Of a stretch of 64,000 nucleotides of DNA, positions 1 through 9,933 are shown one piece after another. The number at the start of each line of letters is the position of its first letter. The first letter of the stretch is position 1. Under the pieces are notes generated by a model. The model was given only the letters and a program-made list of their open reading frames with translations, searched no databases and was not told the origin of the DNA. The DNA is from JAFGPS01 sp964628465 (GTDB lineage Bacteria; Planctomycetota; Phycisphaerae; Sedimentisphaerales; Anaerobacaceae), in contig CAZVOA010000001.1 of assembly GCA_964628465.1 (NCBI GenBank), positions 1-64,000 of the forward strand. Direction: 5' to 3'. The position numbers and the translations under genes are program-made.

Positions 1-43
1 AGTATTTTCAAGGACTTACAGCAATTTTTTATAGGGGCGTTGA

Positions 44-400
44 AGTCAGGAAACAAGTGCTATGCTCATAGCAAATCTGCCTGAACTTGGTACACTCAAC
101 CGCCAGGAAATTGCAGCATTGGCAGGCGTTGCACCGTGGAATAATTCGTCAGGAAAATTCGATGGAAAGATGCATATCTGGGGCGGCAGAAAAGATGTAA
201 GAAGTGTTCTATATATGTCCGCCTTTTCGGCCTGCCGTTTTAATCCGATTATACGTTCATTCGCCGAACGCCTTAAAAAAAGTGGTAAAGCTTACAGAGT
301 AGTTATGACTGCCTGTATGCGAAAACTATTGATTATCCTAAATACTATGATTAAGGAGCAAACCTTATGGACTCCAAAAATATTTCTAAAAAATACTTGA
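44..400 (+). pseudogene. IS110-family transposase, C-terminal remnant
   Basis: The reading frame carries the C-terminal domain of IS110/IS116/IS902 transposases: a run 'LIANLPELGTLNR', then 'IAALAGVAPWN', a Gly-rich 'WGGRKDVRS' and the helix 'VLYMSAFSACR'. This domain normally follows an N-terminal DEDD RuvC-like catalytic domain, which is absent. The frame is stopped at 41-43 and the sequence before it does not encode the expected lead-in in any frame, so the element is truncated rather than cut by the window edge alone. An ATG at 62 gives 112 residues, but the match begins before it. The remnant cannot transpose. I am confident of the family and less sure of the exact left edge. Confidence 0.75.
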
Positions 401-446
401 ATTCTGACACAGCCGCTCTGTGGCTTTAAATAATAAATAGAACAGC

Positions 447-560
447 ATGGGCTGAAGCCCATCCTACGTTAAATATCTGTGCAAATCCGCGTTCATCTGC
501 GGTTAAATAATTTGAATTTCTTTCTTTTCTCCGCGTCTTTGCGCCTCTGCGTGAGTAATT
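447..560. repeat. Intergenic dispersed-repeat segment
   Basis: The gap between the transposase remnant and the transketolase genes holds no gene. It contains a perfect 7-bp hairpin (447-453 with 456-462, core GGGCT/AGCCC) and a C/T/G-rich stretch at 531-556 that reads as an inverted version of the sequence at 15461-15490. Similar 'ctctgcgcc' and 'atctgcgg' strings recur in other gaps of this window, which marks it as a dispersed repeat rather than unique regulatory DNA. Confidence 0.5.
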
Positions 561-564
561 ATTT

Positions 565-614
565 AAAACAAAAAGAAGCAACCTTAGTTTTGTAAAACCT
601 GTATTGCTTCTTTT
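565..614 (-). terminator. Rho-independent terminator after transketolase genes
   Basis: A perfect 11-bp inverted repeat (571-581 with 604-614, arm AAAAGAAGCAA) encloses a 22-nt loop. Read on the minus strand the stem runs into T-rich sequence. It lies about 35 nt past the stop codon of the transketolase C-terminal subunit. Confidence 0.7.
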
Positions 615-648
615 CTATATCAGAAGTTATTCAGTTATAACTTTTGAA

Positions 649-1578
649 TTATTTTAGAACCTTTTTAACAGCCGCGACTATTTCTTTTTCGGTAAGACCG
701 TAATGGACTAAGAGCTGTTCCCAATCCAATGCTGACTGGCCGAACACATCCTTAATCGCTACTGCTTCCATCGGAATTGATGAGCCTCTCATAATCATTG
801 CAATCGCGCTTCCGAGACCGCCGATTATTGAGTTTTCTTCTACTGTCACGATACCTTTTGTTTTGGCACAAAGTTTCTTAACGACGGCTTCATCTATCGG
901 TTTTAATGTGCTTACATTTACAACTTTTAATGAAACGCCTTGTTTTTCCATAATTTCAGCGGCTTTAAGAGCTTTTGCGACCATATAGCCGTGAGCGAAA
1001 ACTGTCACGTCTTTGCCGTCACGAATTACAGTTGGTACGCCAATCTTGAATTCTGTTTTCGGATCGGTTACATCAGGAACGTCATTACGAAGAATTCTGA
1101 TATACATCGGTCCCTTATAATCGACCATGGCTTTTACCATCTTTGCGGTTTCAATTCCATCAGCCGGTGATAAGACCACCATATTGGGTAATACTCGCAT
1201 AATCGCGACATCATCGATACTCTGGTGAGTAGCTCCGTCGCCGTAGTCTGAAAGACCGGCACTCGAGCCGACTATTTTTACATTTACTTCGCCAACGCAA
1301 ACACTAACACGAATCTGGTCGTAAGGTCTGCCCGCGGAGAAAACCGCGAAAGAATTTACAAATGGAACCTTGCCGCTGAGCGCGAGTCCGGCTGCGACTG
1401 AAACCATATTCTGCTCGCCGATACCCATCTCGAAATGACGCTCTGGAAAAGCTTCCTCGAAAAGGCAGGTCATAGTAGATTTGCACAAGTCAGCATCCAG
1501 TGCGACTATTCGTTCGTCCTTCATTCCCAACTCGACAAGAGTTTTGCCATATACTGTTCTACAATTTTGCATATTCAT
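649..1578 (-). CDS. Transketolase, C-terminal subunit
   Basis: This is the pyrimidine-binding plus C-terminal half of a split transketolase, 309 residues. It pairs with the N-terminal half encoded 11 nt upstream to move two-carbon ketol units between sugar phosphates in the non-oxidative pentose phosphate pathway. The motif 'GIGEQNMVS' contains Glu55, the family's conserved glutamate that activates the thiamine ring, and residues about 185-300 form the C-terminal transketolase domain. Two-gene transketolases are common outside Proteobacteria, so the split is normal and not a frameshift. The closely related two-subunit alternative, 1-deoxyxylulose-5-phosphate synthase, is a single long chain and fits less well. 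Confidence 0.93.
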   Translation of the reverse strand: MNMQNCRTVYGKTLVELGMKDERIVALDADLCKSTMTCLFEEAFPERHFEMGIGEQNMVSVAAGLALSGKVPFVNSFAVFSAGRPYDQIRVSVCVGEVNVKIVGSSAGLSDYGDGATHQSIDDVAIMRVLPNMVVLSPADGIETAKMVKAMVDYKGPMYIRILRNDVPDVTDPKTEFKIGVPTVIRDGKDVTVFAHGYMVAKALKAAEIMEKQGVSLKVVNVSTLKPIDEAVVKKLCAKTKGIVTVEENSIIGGLGSAIAMIMRGSSIPMEAVAIKDVFGQSALDWEQLLVHYGLTEKEIVAAVKKVLK

Positions 1579-1589
1579 TATTTTTATCC

Positions 1590-2417
1590 TTAATCTACGA
1601 ACAGCGCGCGTGCTGTCTCATATTGTTCCGGTGTCATTATACCATGATGGAATTGTGCTTTATTTTCAGCGAAGGGAACGCCTTTGCTTTTTACGGTATT
1701 GGCTATAATCATCGTAGGCTTGCCTTTTACCTGCTCGGCTTCATCAAATGCGGCGATAATTTCTTCGATATTATGGCCATCAATATCGATTACATGCCAA
1801 CCGAACGCTTTCCATTTTTCACCATGAGGATTCGTATCGTATCTTTTCTCAACTGGTCCCATAGCCTGTATTCTGTTTTTATCAAGAATAGCAACGAGAT
1901 TGTCTATCTTATGATATGACGCAGTCATCGAAGCTTCCCAAACCTGACCTTCGGCGATTTCACCATCACCCATAATGCAATATACACGATAATCTTTTTT
2001 ATCGAGTCTTCCGGCTAAAGCTATGCCGCAGGAAACGCTAAGTCCCTGTCCGAGAGAGCCTGTATTAGCCTCCAAACCCGGCATTCTGAGCATTTCAGGA
2101 TGGCCCTGCAGTTTGGATCCCAATTCTTTGAGGGTGCTCAACTCTTCCATCGGGAAATAACCCAAATTCGCTAAAGCCGCGTATTGTGCGAGAACAGCAT
2201 GGCCTTTGCTGATTACAAACCTGTCTCTGTCCGGCCATTTTGGATTTTTCGGATCAATACGCATTTTGTGAAAATACAATACTGCCAAAAGATCAGCAAT
2301 CGAACATGAACCGCCCAAATGACCCGGTTTGCCTGTTCCAATCATCATTACAATGTCATAGCGAAGCTTTTTCGCCATTTTTTCCAACTCTTTGATTTTT
2401 TCTGCGGTAACTGGCAT
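1590..2417 (-). CDS. Transketolase, N-terminal subunit
   Basis: This 275-residue protein is the thiamine-diphosphate-binding half of a split transketolase. The cofactor motif is visible as GDG at 150-152 followed about 30 residues later by Asn181 in 'LDKNR'. The early 'GKPGHLGGS' stretch carries the histidine conserved in transketolases. An AGGAGA ribosome binding site sits about 9 nt before the ATG. The gene is first in a two-gene operon with the C-terminal subunit. The region 2418-2610 separates it from the divergent metal transporter and should hold both promoters. Confidence 0.93.
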   Translation of the reverse strand: MPVTAEKIKELEKMAKKLRYDIVMMIGTGKPGHLGGSCSIADLLAVLYFHKMRIDPKNPKWPDRDRFVISKGHAVLAQYAALANLGYFPMEELSTLKELGSKLQGHPEMLRMPGLEANTGSLGQGLSVSCGIALAGRLDKKDYRVYCIMGDGEIAEGQVWEASMTASYHKIDNLVAILDKNRIQAMGPVEKRYDTNPHGEKWKAFGWHVIDIDGHNIEEIIAAFDEAEQVKGKPTMIIANTVKSKGVPFAENKAQFHHGIMTPEQYETARALFVD

Positions 2418-2610
2418 AGCTGCCTTTCTCCTAAATTATTTAATTGTAAATTTTAGCAAAAACAAAATACTACAGGAAATTACCGCATAATTCAAGGATT
2501 ATTTTGTTTTAAAATTTCTAAAAAATCCGCGATTATTTACTGGTTTTCTCATCATTTCGAAGATATGTTTACGATATTGTAATGATGAGTAATTCCGGGA
2601 GTTGTCTTTT

Positions 2611-3423
2611 ATGGAATTAAATAATGTGATATTTGCTTCTGCCATAACTCTTTTTGCCGGACTGGCAACAGGACTGGGGAGCGTTCTTGCCTTTTTTGCA
2701 AAGAGAACCAATACAAAATTGCTTTCCACCTCGCTTGGTTTTTCCGCGGGTGTTATGATTTATGTTTCCTTTGTAGAATTATTCAGCCAGGCTAAAAATG
2801 GCCTTACCGAACAAATGGGAGATGTTTACGGCCCAGCGATTACGGTTTTATCGTTTTTTGGCGGAATCGTATTCATTGGACTTATTGATAAATTAGTGCC
2901 TGATTTTGAAAATCCACACGAAATTCACCGCGCTGAAGAAATGAAAGAAACTGATCACGCGGAAAAATTCCGCAAATTATATCGTTTAGGTTTTTTCACG
3001 GCTGTTGCCATCGCTATTCATAACTTCCCGGAAGGATTGGCGACTTTTATGAGCGCAATTAAAGATACAAAACTCGGAATCGCCATCGCAATTGCAATCG
3101 CAATTCATAACATTCCCGAAGGAATAGCCGTATCAATCCCGATTTATTATGCGACAGGAAGCAAAAAAAAGGCGTTCGCGTATTCGTTTCTTTCCGGCCT
3201 CGCCGAGCCGCTTGGCGGTTTGATTGGATTTCTAATTCTGTTTAAGTTTTTCAATGATATAGCATGTGGGATTGTTTTCGCCGCTGTCGCCGGGATCATG
3301 GTTTTTATTTCTCTCGACGAACTTTTGCCGGCAGCAAGAGAATACGGCCATCACCACCTTGCCGCATATGGTCTCGTAGCGGGAATGGCGGTAATGGCCG
3401 TAAGTTTGATTCTACTTATCTAA
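2611..3423 (+). CDS. zupT: ZIP-family metal transporter (ZupT-like)
   Basis: This is an inner-membrane divalent cation importer, probably for zinc, of about 270 residues with eight hydrophobic segments. The two signature helices are 'HNFPEGLA' (His137-Glu141) and 'HNIPEGIA' (His166-Glu170), which form the metal site in ZIP/ZupT proteins, and 'SFVEL' near residue 55 matches the ZupT subgroup. A TTG at 2602 would add three residues, but GGGAG at 2597-2601 is spaced correctly only for the ATG at 2611. The gene ends 8 nt before the convergent beta-galactosidase stop. Metal specificity cannot be read from the sequence; iron or manganese are possible. Confidence 0.88.
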   Translation: MELNNVIFASAITLFAGLATGLGSVLAFFAKRTNTKLLSTSLGFSAGVMIYVSFVELFSQAKNGLTEQMGDVYGPAITVLSFFGGIVFIGLIDKLVPDFENPHEIHRAEEMKETDHAEKFRKLYRLGFFTAVAIAIHNFPEGLATFMSAIKDTKLGIAIAIAIAIHNIPEGIAVSIPIYYATGSKKKAFAYSFLSGLAEPLGGLIGFLILFKFFNDIACGIVFAAVAGIMVFISLDELLPAAREYGHHHLAAYGLVAGMAVMAVSLILLI

Positions 3424-3431
3424 TTATGAAA

Positions 3432-6400
3432 TCACTTTGAACTTTCCGGTTGTATCGATTTGGCAATTTTCTGAATTTCACCCATCGAAGATTCATACGG
3501 ATACAGGAAGTAGCTATATGCGTATTTCTCTGTTCCGGGAAGCGTAAATTGCGGATGCGTTCGTGCGCCCCAGCTATCATCGCCGCCAACTCCCATTTGC
3601 CTGTAATCCAGATTCAGATATACATTGTCACGTCTCGGAATTGAATACCAGTGTTTCGGTCCCGGACCATCAACGCTTGTTATATCTTCATTTGAATAAT
3701 GCTTTGCATTTACGCTGAGCAAAGGCTCGCCAACCGCGAGAACACCAATACCTTTGTCATTTGTCAAAGCGGTCCAGCGTACATCAACCTTGTTGCCGGT
3801 TTCCTGCGGCTGAGAATAATCGAATAGCTGCTTATCGACTGTACCTTTATACAAACCGACTTTTGCATCGCATCTATCCCAGTATGTTTCCTGCGGACCT
3901 TTTCCAAACCATTGGATTGTCTCGAAACCTGCGGGTATTGCCATTTTCATACCGAACCGCGGCATTTCCGCCAGTCTCTGCATTCCACCACGTCCGCGAC
4001 CGCCGCCACCACGGTTAGTTCCAGCACCGCGACCGCCCCTGCTGTTTTGCGTTCCCATCGCCTGCGGATTGCCTTTAGCCTGACCTTCAAAGTTTACACA
4101 AATTGCACCGTTACCATATACCTGGTATTTCAATATATAAGTACCGTTAACGTCTTCGATTCGAGCATTTACTGTGACATCAATTTCTTTCTCTGAAGGC
4201 TGTGTCACTGTGACTGAATAAGGCTTCCAGCTCTGCATCGCCGTTCGCCATACGGCACATCTGTTTTGCATTGAATTTCCCCTGTCATTGTCCGTAGGAG
4301 CTCGCCAGAAATCAGGCATGAGCGGCTCAGCAATAAGCTCCGCGTCTTTAAATTTCCACGAATTAAGGAAGCCTGTTTGCTTATCTATCGCCGCGGTGAA
4401 ATCCGTGCCTTTAATACTAATCAGATTTTCGCCATTATTTAACTGCAACGAAGCAATTTTACTTAAATCGACTTTTTCAGCAGCTTTCTCGAAAGGCAGC
4501 TTAAACTGTTCCCATGCAATCTCGAATCCCTTCGGCGCCCATGATTGTTCATCTTTAAGCTTGAAACCAAGACTAAGGAAATACTCAACGCCCGGCTCCG
4601 GAGTAAACGATTTAAATGGTATAGTAATTTGCTTTGTCTGTTCGGGAGCTATATCGAGACCGTCAATAGTTCCTGACTGAATCACTTTGTCATCGGCACT
4701 GATAGTCCATGTCCCCTGAACAAAATCGTTAATATTTGTAAAGAAGTAGCCATTCTTGATTTCGATTTGTCCCTTTTCAAGATCAACCGCTTTTACCTGA
4801 ACACTTTGATAAACCTTGCTCATTTCAGACAAGCCGGGATGAGGTGTCCTATCGGCAGAAATAAGACCATTGCAGCAGAAGTTATCATCAGATGGTGTTC
4901 TTTCCGGGCCGAAATCGCCGCCAAATGCCCAATAGGTTTTGTCACCATCCTTTACTTTGATAAACTTTTTGTCAGGATTGTCAACAACAGGCTGAAGCAA
5001 TGACTGGTCCACCCAGTCCCAGACAAAACCGCCCTGCAAATGAGGCAAATTATAAATCTGATTCCAGTAACTCCATACATCGCCGTTGCTGTTTCCCATC
5101 GCATGAGTATATTCGATTAAAATAAACGGACGAGTTTGCGGCTGAGACGCGTATTCACCCAACGCACCCGGACTGCTGTACATCGGGCATACAATATCGG
5201 TAAACGGTTGTCTTCCCGCTTCGCACGAAGATACAAGCCTGGACGAATCACGCTGGTGCATCCAATTCGATGTCACTTCAAGATTTACACCCCAGCCGTT
5301 TTCGTTTCCGACCGACCAGATAATTATCGAAGCATGGTTTTTGTCGCGTTCCACCATTCTCTTTGTGCGGTCCATATAAGCCGCCTGCCATGTAATATTA
5401 CGTGTTAAATCGTTATTGCCGTGACATTCGATATTGGCTTCGTCAACAACGTATAAACCGTAACGGTCACACATATCATACCATGCCGGAGTGTTCGGGT
5501 AATGACTTGTTCGCACCGCGTTTAAGTTGAACTGTTTCATTATCTTTATATCCTGAATCATATCTTCAGGCGTTACATATTGTCCCCTTATCGGATGATG
5601 CTCATGCCTGTTTGTACCTTTAATGAAAATTCGTTTTCCGTTGACAAGCAGATTGCCGTCTTTTAATTCCACTTCGCGGAAACCGACATTAACAGGAATA
5701 ACCTCTATAACCTTTCCGCTTGAATCTTTCAATGTCAGTAACACACGATACAGATTCGGATTTTCAGCAGACCACAACTTAATATTTTTTACATCCGCTG
5801 AAAGAGTTGCTTTGCCCTGTCCGTTGGCAGGCACTTCGCAAGAACCGGTAACAGGTAGAGACGGTAGAGACGCACGGCCGTGCGTCTCTACGGATAATGT
5901 TACTTTCTCTGCCTGAAATTTTTTATTCTGAACGGTAAAATCAACTTCTAATTTACCGTTTTTATAATCATCATCGAGAGGAGTTTTAACCTGGAAATCA
6001 TAAATATGTAACGAATCCGGCGACCAGAGATATACGTCTCTGAAAATTCCGCTCAAACGCCAGAAATCCTGATCCTCGAGCCATGAACCATCGTTCCACC
6101 TGAAAACCTGCACAGCGATTTGATTTTCGCCGGGCTTTATTGCATCGGTAATATCGAATTCCGCGACGGTTCTGGAATCTTTGCTCATTCCAATTTTCTG
6201 GCCGTTTACCCATAAATAGAAAAATGAGTTCACACCGTCGAAAACAATATTCACCCTCCGGCCATCCCAGCTTTGCGGCACATCAAATGTGAGTCTGTAC
6301 GATCCGACATGACTATTCGGACTCACAACAGCCGGTGCGACGCTTCGTCCGCCGCCGGACCATGGATATGTTACATTCGTATAAATTGGAACTCCATAAC

Positions 6401-6785
6401 CATGCATTTCTATATTTGATGGAACAGGAATCGTATCCCATTTGCTGTCATCGAAATTTGTATTGAAAAAATCCAGAGGCCTTTCTGCTATCTGGTTAGA
6501 GAAGAGAAATTTCCAGTCGCCGTTAAGTGATTTGCACCAGGGAGATTTTGTACGATCTTCCTGCGTAGCTATCGCTTCGGCTTTTTGAGCTGATTCGATA
6601 TCGGGATAAATCATCATAGTAGCATGAGGTTCAAGACGATTGATTCCAACCAACTGCTGATTCTCCCAATCATTAGGCGTGCTGTCCGTAGCCGCTCCCA
6701 TACATATAAACAAACAACCAAAAATTAAAGAAAGCAGTAAAAAATGTGTTTTCCACTTTGATGAGATTCCTTTAAGCTGCTTCAT
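3432..6785 (-). CDS. Secreted GH2 beta-galactosidase (LacZ-like)
   Basis: This 1117-residue glycoside hydrolase family 2 enzyme should release terminal beta-galactose from oligosaccharides outside the cytoplasm. A signal segment covers residues 12-31. The jelly-roll and Ig-like domains precede a TIM barrel with the acid/base Glu495 in 'SVGNENGWG' and the nucleophile Glu558 in 'ILIEYTHAMGNS', equivalent to Glu461 and Glu537 of E. coli LacZ. The C-terminal beta-galactosidase small-chain domain is interrupted by a Gly/Arg-rich tract at about residues 912-934. Residues 299-308 are encoded by a 28-bp palindrome shared with another gene in this window. AGGAG lies 8 nt before the ATG. It is the second gene of an operon, 21 nt behind a GH106 enzyme, which suggests degradation of a pectin-like glycan. 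Confidence 0.9.
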   Translation of the reverse strand: MKQLKGISSKWKTHFLLLSLIFGCLFICMGAATDSTPNDWENQQLVGINRLEPHATMMIYPDIESAQKAEAIATQEDRTKSPWCKSLNGDWKFLFSNQIAERPLDFFNTNFDDSKWDTIPVPSNIEMHGYGVPIYTNVTYPWSGGGRSVAPAVVSPNSHVGSYRLTFDVPQSWDGRRVNIVFDGVNSFFYLWVNGQKIGMSKDSRTVAEFDITDAIKPGENQIAVQVFRWNDGSWLEDQDFWRLSGIFRDVYLWSPDSLHIYDFQVKTPLDDDYKNGKLEVDFTVQNKKFQAEKVTLSVETHGRASLPSLPVTGSCEVPANGQGKATLSADVKNIKLWSAENPNLYRVLLTLKDSSGKVIEVIPVNVGFREVELKDGNLLVNGKRIFIKGTNRHEHHPIRGQYVTPEDMIQDIKIMKQFNLNAVRTSHYPNTPAWYDMCDRYGLYVVDEANIECHGNNDLTRNITWQAAYMDRTKRMVERDKNHASIIIWSVGNENGWGVNLEVTSNWMHQRDSSRLVSSCEAGRQPFTDIVCPMYSSPGALGEYASQPQTRPFILIEYTHAMGNSNGDVWSYWNQIYNLPHLQGGFVWDWVDQSLLQPVVDNPDKKFIKVKDGDKTYWAFGGDFGPERTPSDDNFCCNGLISADRTPHPGLSEMSKVYQSVQVKAVDLEKGQIEIKNGYFFTNINDFVQGTWTISADDKVIQSGTIDGLDIAPEQTKQITIPFKSFTPEPGVEYFLSLGFKLKDEQSWAPKGFEIAWEQFKLPFEKAAEKVDLSKIASLQLNNGENLISIKGTDFTAAIDKQTGFLNSWKFKDAELIAEPLMPDFWRAPTDNDRGNSMQNRCAVWRTAMQSWKPYSVTVTQPSEKEIDVTVNARIEDVNGTYILKYQVYGNGAICVNFEGQAKGNPQAMGTQNSRGGRGAGTNRGGGGRGRGGMQRLAEMPRFGMKMAIPAGFETIQWFGKGPQETYWDRCDAKVGLYKGTVDKQLFDYSQPQETGNKVDVRWTALTNDKGIGVLAVGEPLLSVNAKHYSNEDITSVDGPGPKHWYSIPRRDNVYLNLDYRQMGVGGDDSWGARTHPQFTLPGTEKYAYSYFLYPYESSMGEIQKIAKSIQPESSK
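5864..5891. repeat. 28-bp perfect palindrome inside the GH2 gene
   Basis: The segment is a perfect 28-bp palindrome with half-site GTAGAGACGCACGG. The preceding bases (5854-5862) repeat its first nine bases, GGTAGAGAC, in tandem. It lies in frame within the beta-galactosidase coding sequence. A second copy with one changed base is at 9992-10019 inside another gene. Confidence 0.9.
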
Positions 6786-6806
6786 AGTTCCATTCTCCTG
6801 TTAATT

Positions 6807-9662
6807 TTAGAATTCCAAATACTCTATGGTTTTTATTGTCACTGGACCGAGTAAACCTGAATCAACTGGCGATAAACGCGAAGCGTCGAACTGGCCGTCG
6901 GCTCCTCTTGTCTGGTTTATTCTTGAAGGAAAATTCGTATTATAGAATTTCTTCCAATTCACCTTACGTTTATCCAAATCGATAATACGATTCAGCATTA
7001 AACTCGAAACAATAACTTCAAGATTATTTTCGGCGTGCATTATATCATGCGGAATCTGAACTTGAAAGAGCGGACCTATATATGTTCCTAATTTTTTTCC
7101 ATTCAGCAATACTTCTGCACTCTCACAAACATTTCCTAAATCCAAAATCCAGCCATCCGCGTCATTTTCAGGCTTTTTAAAAGATATTTTGTAACTTGCT
7201 GCTCCTGAGAATTTCTTATAAGAATCTCCTTCGTAGCTTGTCCACGAGCCTAATTTCTCTGTTTTTACTAAATGAGGCAATTCAGGACCACCTTCGATAA
7301 ATTCGACAGCCCAGTTTCCCGTAATCTCTTTTGGTTCTCCTATGGCTTTTTTATACTTGTATAATGGTACATCAATTTCTTTATCGAAAGTTTTAAGAAT
7401 GCACGATTCACCGGGGGATAACTGTACGTACACGTCACTTTTATTTTCTTCAGATGATCGTATCGCCGCTTTTCCAACCTGTCCCCGCATCGGTTCATAA
7501 ATCATCGCGGCTTTTAATTCGGTCCGAACAGGAATCCAGCCATCTATTGCATTGCGGCTGTTATTAACGATAAAATAAATCATACTATCGCCTTCTTTCC
7601 TGCGAACAAATCCAAGCCCCTTCTCCACCATAAGTTCACGTTCAACTTTTGCGATAGGAAGCATTTGTTCCATATTACTTCCAACTAATATTTTACCATT
7701 ACTATACTCAGCAACCTTTATTTCCTTCCGGTTTATGAAATTTAGCTCAGATACATACTTTTTGAAATCTATTCTCTTTTGTTCGAGATTATTCAAACCC
7801 GGAATATCAGAAGGCAGATTGTTTTCAAATATTATCTTTGCCCCACTCTTTGTAAGTTCAAGAAGTTTCCGGAAAGTTTCCAGAGGAATCAAATTGCATC
7901 GCGGCACAATAACAGCTTTATAAGAAATGTCACCTGTCTGCAGCGAACCATCCGAAAACTGTAAATCGTTAATTTGCCTGTCTGAAATATAATCGAAGGA
8001 ATAGCCGCTTTGCAATAATTTCTGCCCGATACCTGAGATTGTGTTCGGCGGTGCCGTGGAAAAATGAACCAGTCTGCTTCTGCTCGGCTGAGACCATAAA
8101 TCGTATATCGGATAATAAACAAGAACATCATTAGCAGGTTTGCCGGCCTGTAGAAAAGACTGACAACGAGTGACATATGAATTCAACGCATGGAAATCTT
8201 TCCAGAAAGTATTTGTTGTGCCAAAATGTACTGAAGCATAAAACATCCATCCCGGCCATTCTTCTGTCTGCGGCGAATAAGTTGTGCCATGATAACAAAT
8301 ATGATTTATACCTCCGAGAAAGAATTTATCTAGTACAGGTTTGACATCACCCAGCGAAGAAAAGAAATGTTCATCAAGCCATGTCGCGGCTTCACTGGAA
8401 GCAAGATTCTTTCCGGTGACATGTGCAGCGGATGAAGCAAGCTTATATCCCAATATATCCGAACCTTCTGTTTCCGGAATACCACTGGCGGCGTAAAGGT
8501 CAAGAAGATTTGCTGGCGAACCATGAGCCTGATTTCGTATTGTTGAGTTTTTGCTTTCAGCCCACTTGCGCCATGTTACAGTAAATTTTTCAAGCAGCAA
8601 ATCAGAAATTGTTTCACGATAATCACAAATTACAAGTGCGTTTTTGTCCGCTGTATCTTCACCGAATAAAGCAGGTAAATGTTTTCGCAAGTCATAGCCG
8701 CGCAGACTTTCAAACTCTTTGAAGAAATCATCCGTCCAGTCAGACTCACCTGAAGCGTCATCCACTTCGTAAGAATCATTGAAAAAAGCTCTCAATGAAC
8801 TTATATCATAACCAGAGAAAGCCTTGTCGAATTTTGAAAGATAATCATTCAGAGCTTTCGATGAAAAATGATCAATAACATTTCCCTCGCCGCCCGGTCC
8901 GGCTCGTTCTACCATCTTGCCATGCCAGCCTTGAAAAATCGCATACAACGTCCAGTTGCCGCTCGGTGCTATCCAGTTAAGATTTCCATTGTCATTGACT
9001 TTTTCTGACAGATCAATAATTTGTCCCTGGTCGGAATATGCCATTAAAGTCTTTAGCAGCATAGGCTTTTCAAATCGCACCTGTTCCAAAGCCATTGCCT
9101 GTAAATTATCATTTTCACTTAACGGCTCTTTCAATTGAGAAATATCTATTCTGCCGCCAATTGCGCGAACCATCGGTCGCTGTATCATAGTAACAGCTTC
9201 GTTAAGTATTTGGCCTTCCTTGAGTGTGTACTTTTTGAAAGTCATATTTTTACATGACGTATCAGAATCCACCCATTGACCTCCGAAGGGCCAGCCGTTA
9301 CCTGTCGCCATATCAATTCCGATACCAAGCCTTTCCGCCTCCTTTAAGGTATGAACGAGCATTTCCATCCATTGAGGCGAAAGGTAGTCGATGAATTTAT
9401 CTTCATAGCCTTTTACTCCGTAAATGGGAGTAATTTCCAATCCGCCCAAACCGGCTTTGGCGTATTTTTCCATCTCTATCGTTAAATCTTCTTTATTAAC
9501 AATGCTTCCCATCCACCACCAGCGGGTCCACGGTTTTGTCCAGCTTGTAATTTCTGGCCATTCAAATTCACCAGCTTGAATAGGTTCGTTATAGCATTGA
9601 AGGAAAAGAATTGACAGGATGGAAAATAGAATTGAATAATAAATGTGTGATCTAATTCTCAT
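6807..9662 (-). CDS. GH106-type alpha-L-rhamnosidase
   Basis: This 951-residue exported protein resembles the family 106 rhamnosidases found in pectin-degrading Bacteroidota and Planctomycetota. An N-terminal hydrophobic signal ends in 'FLQC', a poor lipobox, so lipid attachment is uncertain. The early 'WTRWWWMGS' and 'GLGGLEITPIYG' motifs start the catalytic barrel, 'GNGWPFGG' follows near residue 121, and the C-terminal galactose-binding-like fold ends with 'SGLLGPVTI', a usual ending of this family. I do not assign the catalytic glutamates. The ribosome site is weak. It heads a two-gene operon with the beta-galactosidase. Rhamnose release is inferred from family membership. Confidence 0.8.
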   Translation of the reverse strand: MRIRSHIYYSILFSILSILFLQCYNEPIQAGEFEWPEITSWTKPWTRWWWMGSIVNKEDLTIEMEKYAKAGLGGLEITPIYGVKGYEDKFIDYLSPQWMEMLVHTLKEAERLGIGIDMATGNGWPFGGQWVDSDTSCKNMTFKKYTLKEGQILNEAVTMIQRPMVRAIGGRIDISQLKEPLSENDNLQAMALEQVRFEKPMLLKTLMAYSDQGQIIDLSEKVNDNGNLNWIAPSGNWTLYAIFQGWHGKMVERAGPGGEGNVIDHFSSKALNDYLSKFDKAFSGYDISSLRAFFNDSYEVDDASGESDWTDDFFKEFESLRGYDLRKHLPALFGEDTADKNALVICDYRETISDLLLEKFTVTWRKWAESKNSTIRNQAHGSPANLLDLYAASGIPETEGSDILGYKLASSAAHVTGKNLASSEAATWLDEHFFSSLGDVKPVLDKFFLGGINHICYHGTTYSPQTEEWPGWMFYASVHFGTTNTFWKDFHALNSYVTRCQSFLQAGKPANDVLVYYPIYDLWSQPSRSRLVHFSTAPPNTISGIGQKLLQSGYSFDYISDRQINDLQFSDGSLQTGDISYKAVIVPRCNLIPLETFRKLLELTKSGAKIIFENNLPSDIPGLNNLEQKRIDFKKYVSELNFINRKEIKVAEYSNGKILVGSNMEQMLPIAKVERELMVEKGLGFVRRKEGDSMIYFIVNNSRNAIDGWIPVRTELKAAMIYEPMRGQVGKAAIRSSEENKSDVYVQLSPGESCILKTFDKEIDVPLYKYKKAIGEPKEITGNWAVEFIEGGPELPHLVKTEKLGSWTSYEGDSYKKFSGAASYKISFKKPENDADGWILDLGNVCESAEVLLNGKKLGTYIGPLFQVQIPHDIMHAENNLEVIVSSLMLNRIIDLDKRKVNWKKFYNTNFPSRINQTRGADGQFDASRLSPVDSGLLGPVTIKTIEYLEF

Positions 9663-9787
9663 TTAAGTTTCCCAAGACAGAAAAAGCTGCAACAAATACC
9701 ATGTTTATACGATAACCAAACACTTTTATCGTACTATCGCATGGATTAGAATCAAGCTTTTTATTTTATATGGGAAATTAATTTTGA

Positions 9788-9838
9788 ATAAAACAAGCAG
9801 GAATCCCTTTTGATTTGAACAAAAAGAATTCCCGCTCC
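9788..9838 (-). terminator. Hairpin after the small secreted repeat protein
   Basis: An 8-bp stem (9797-9804 with 9828-9835, one G-T pair on the minus strand) closes a 23-nt loop and is followed on the minus strand by T-rich sequence. It lies about 95 nt past the stop of the 107-residue gene. The T run is broken, so termination is only probable. The rest of 9663-9933 shows no gene. Confidence 0.4.
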
Positions 9839-9933
9839 AACTTAATAACATTGCAATGTTACGCAATTTCGCAAATAATTATTTAACGCCAGACCCAGCA
9901 GGTTCGTACCTGAACGAGGGAAATTTCATAGCA

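Noticed and set aside
9800..9836. GTTCAAATC string on the minus strand, like a tRNA T-loop
   Set aside because: No acceptor stem, anticodon arm or 3' end can be drawn; the string is the loop of a terminator-like hairpin.
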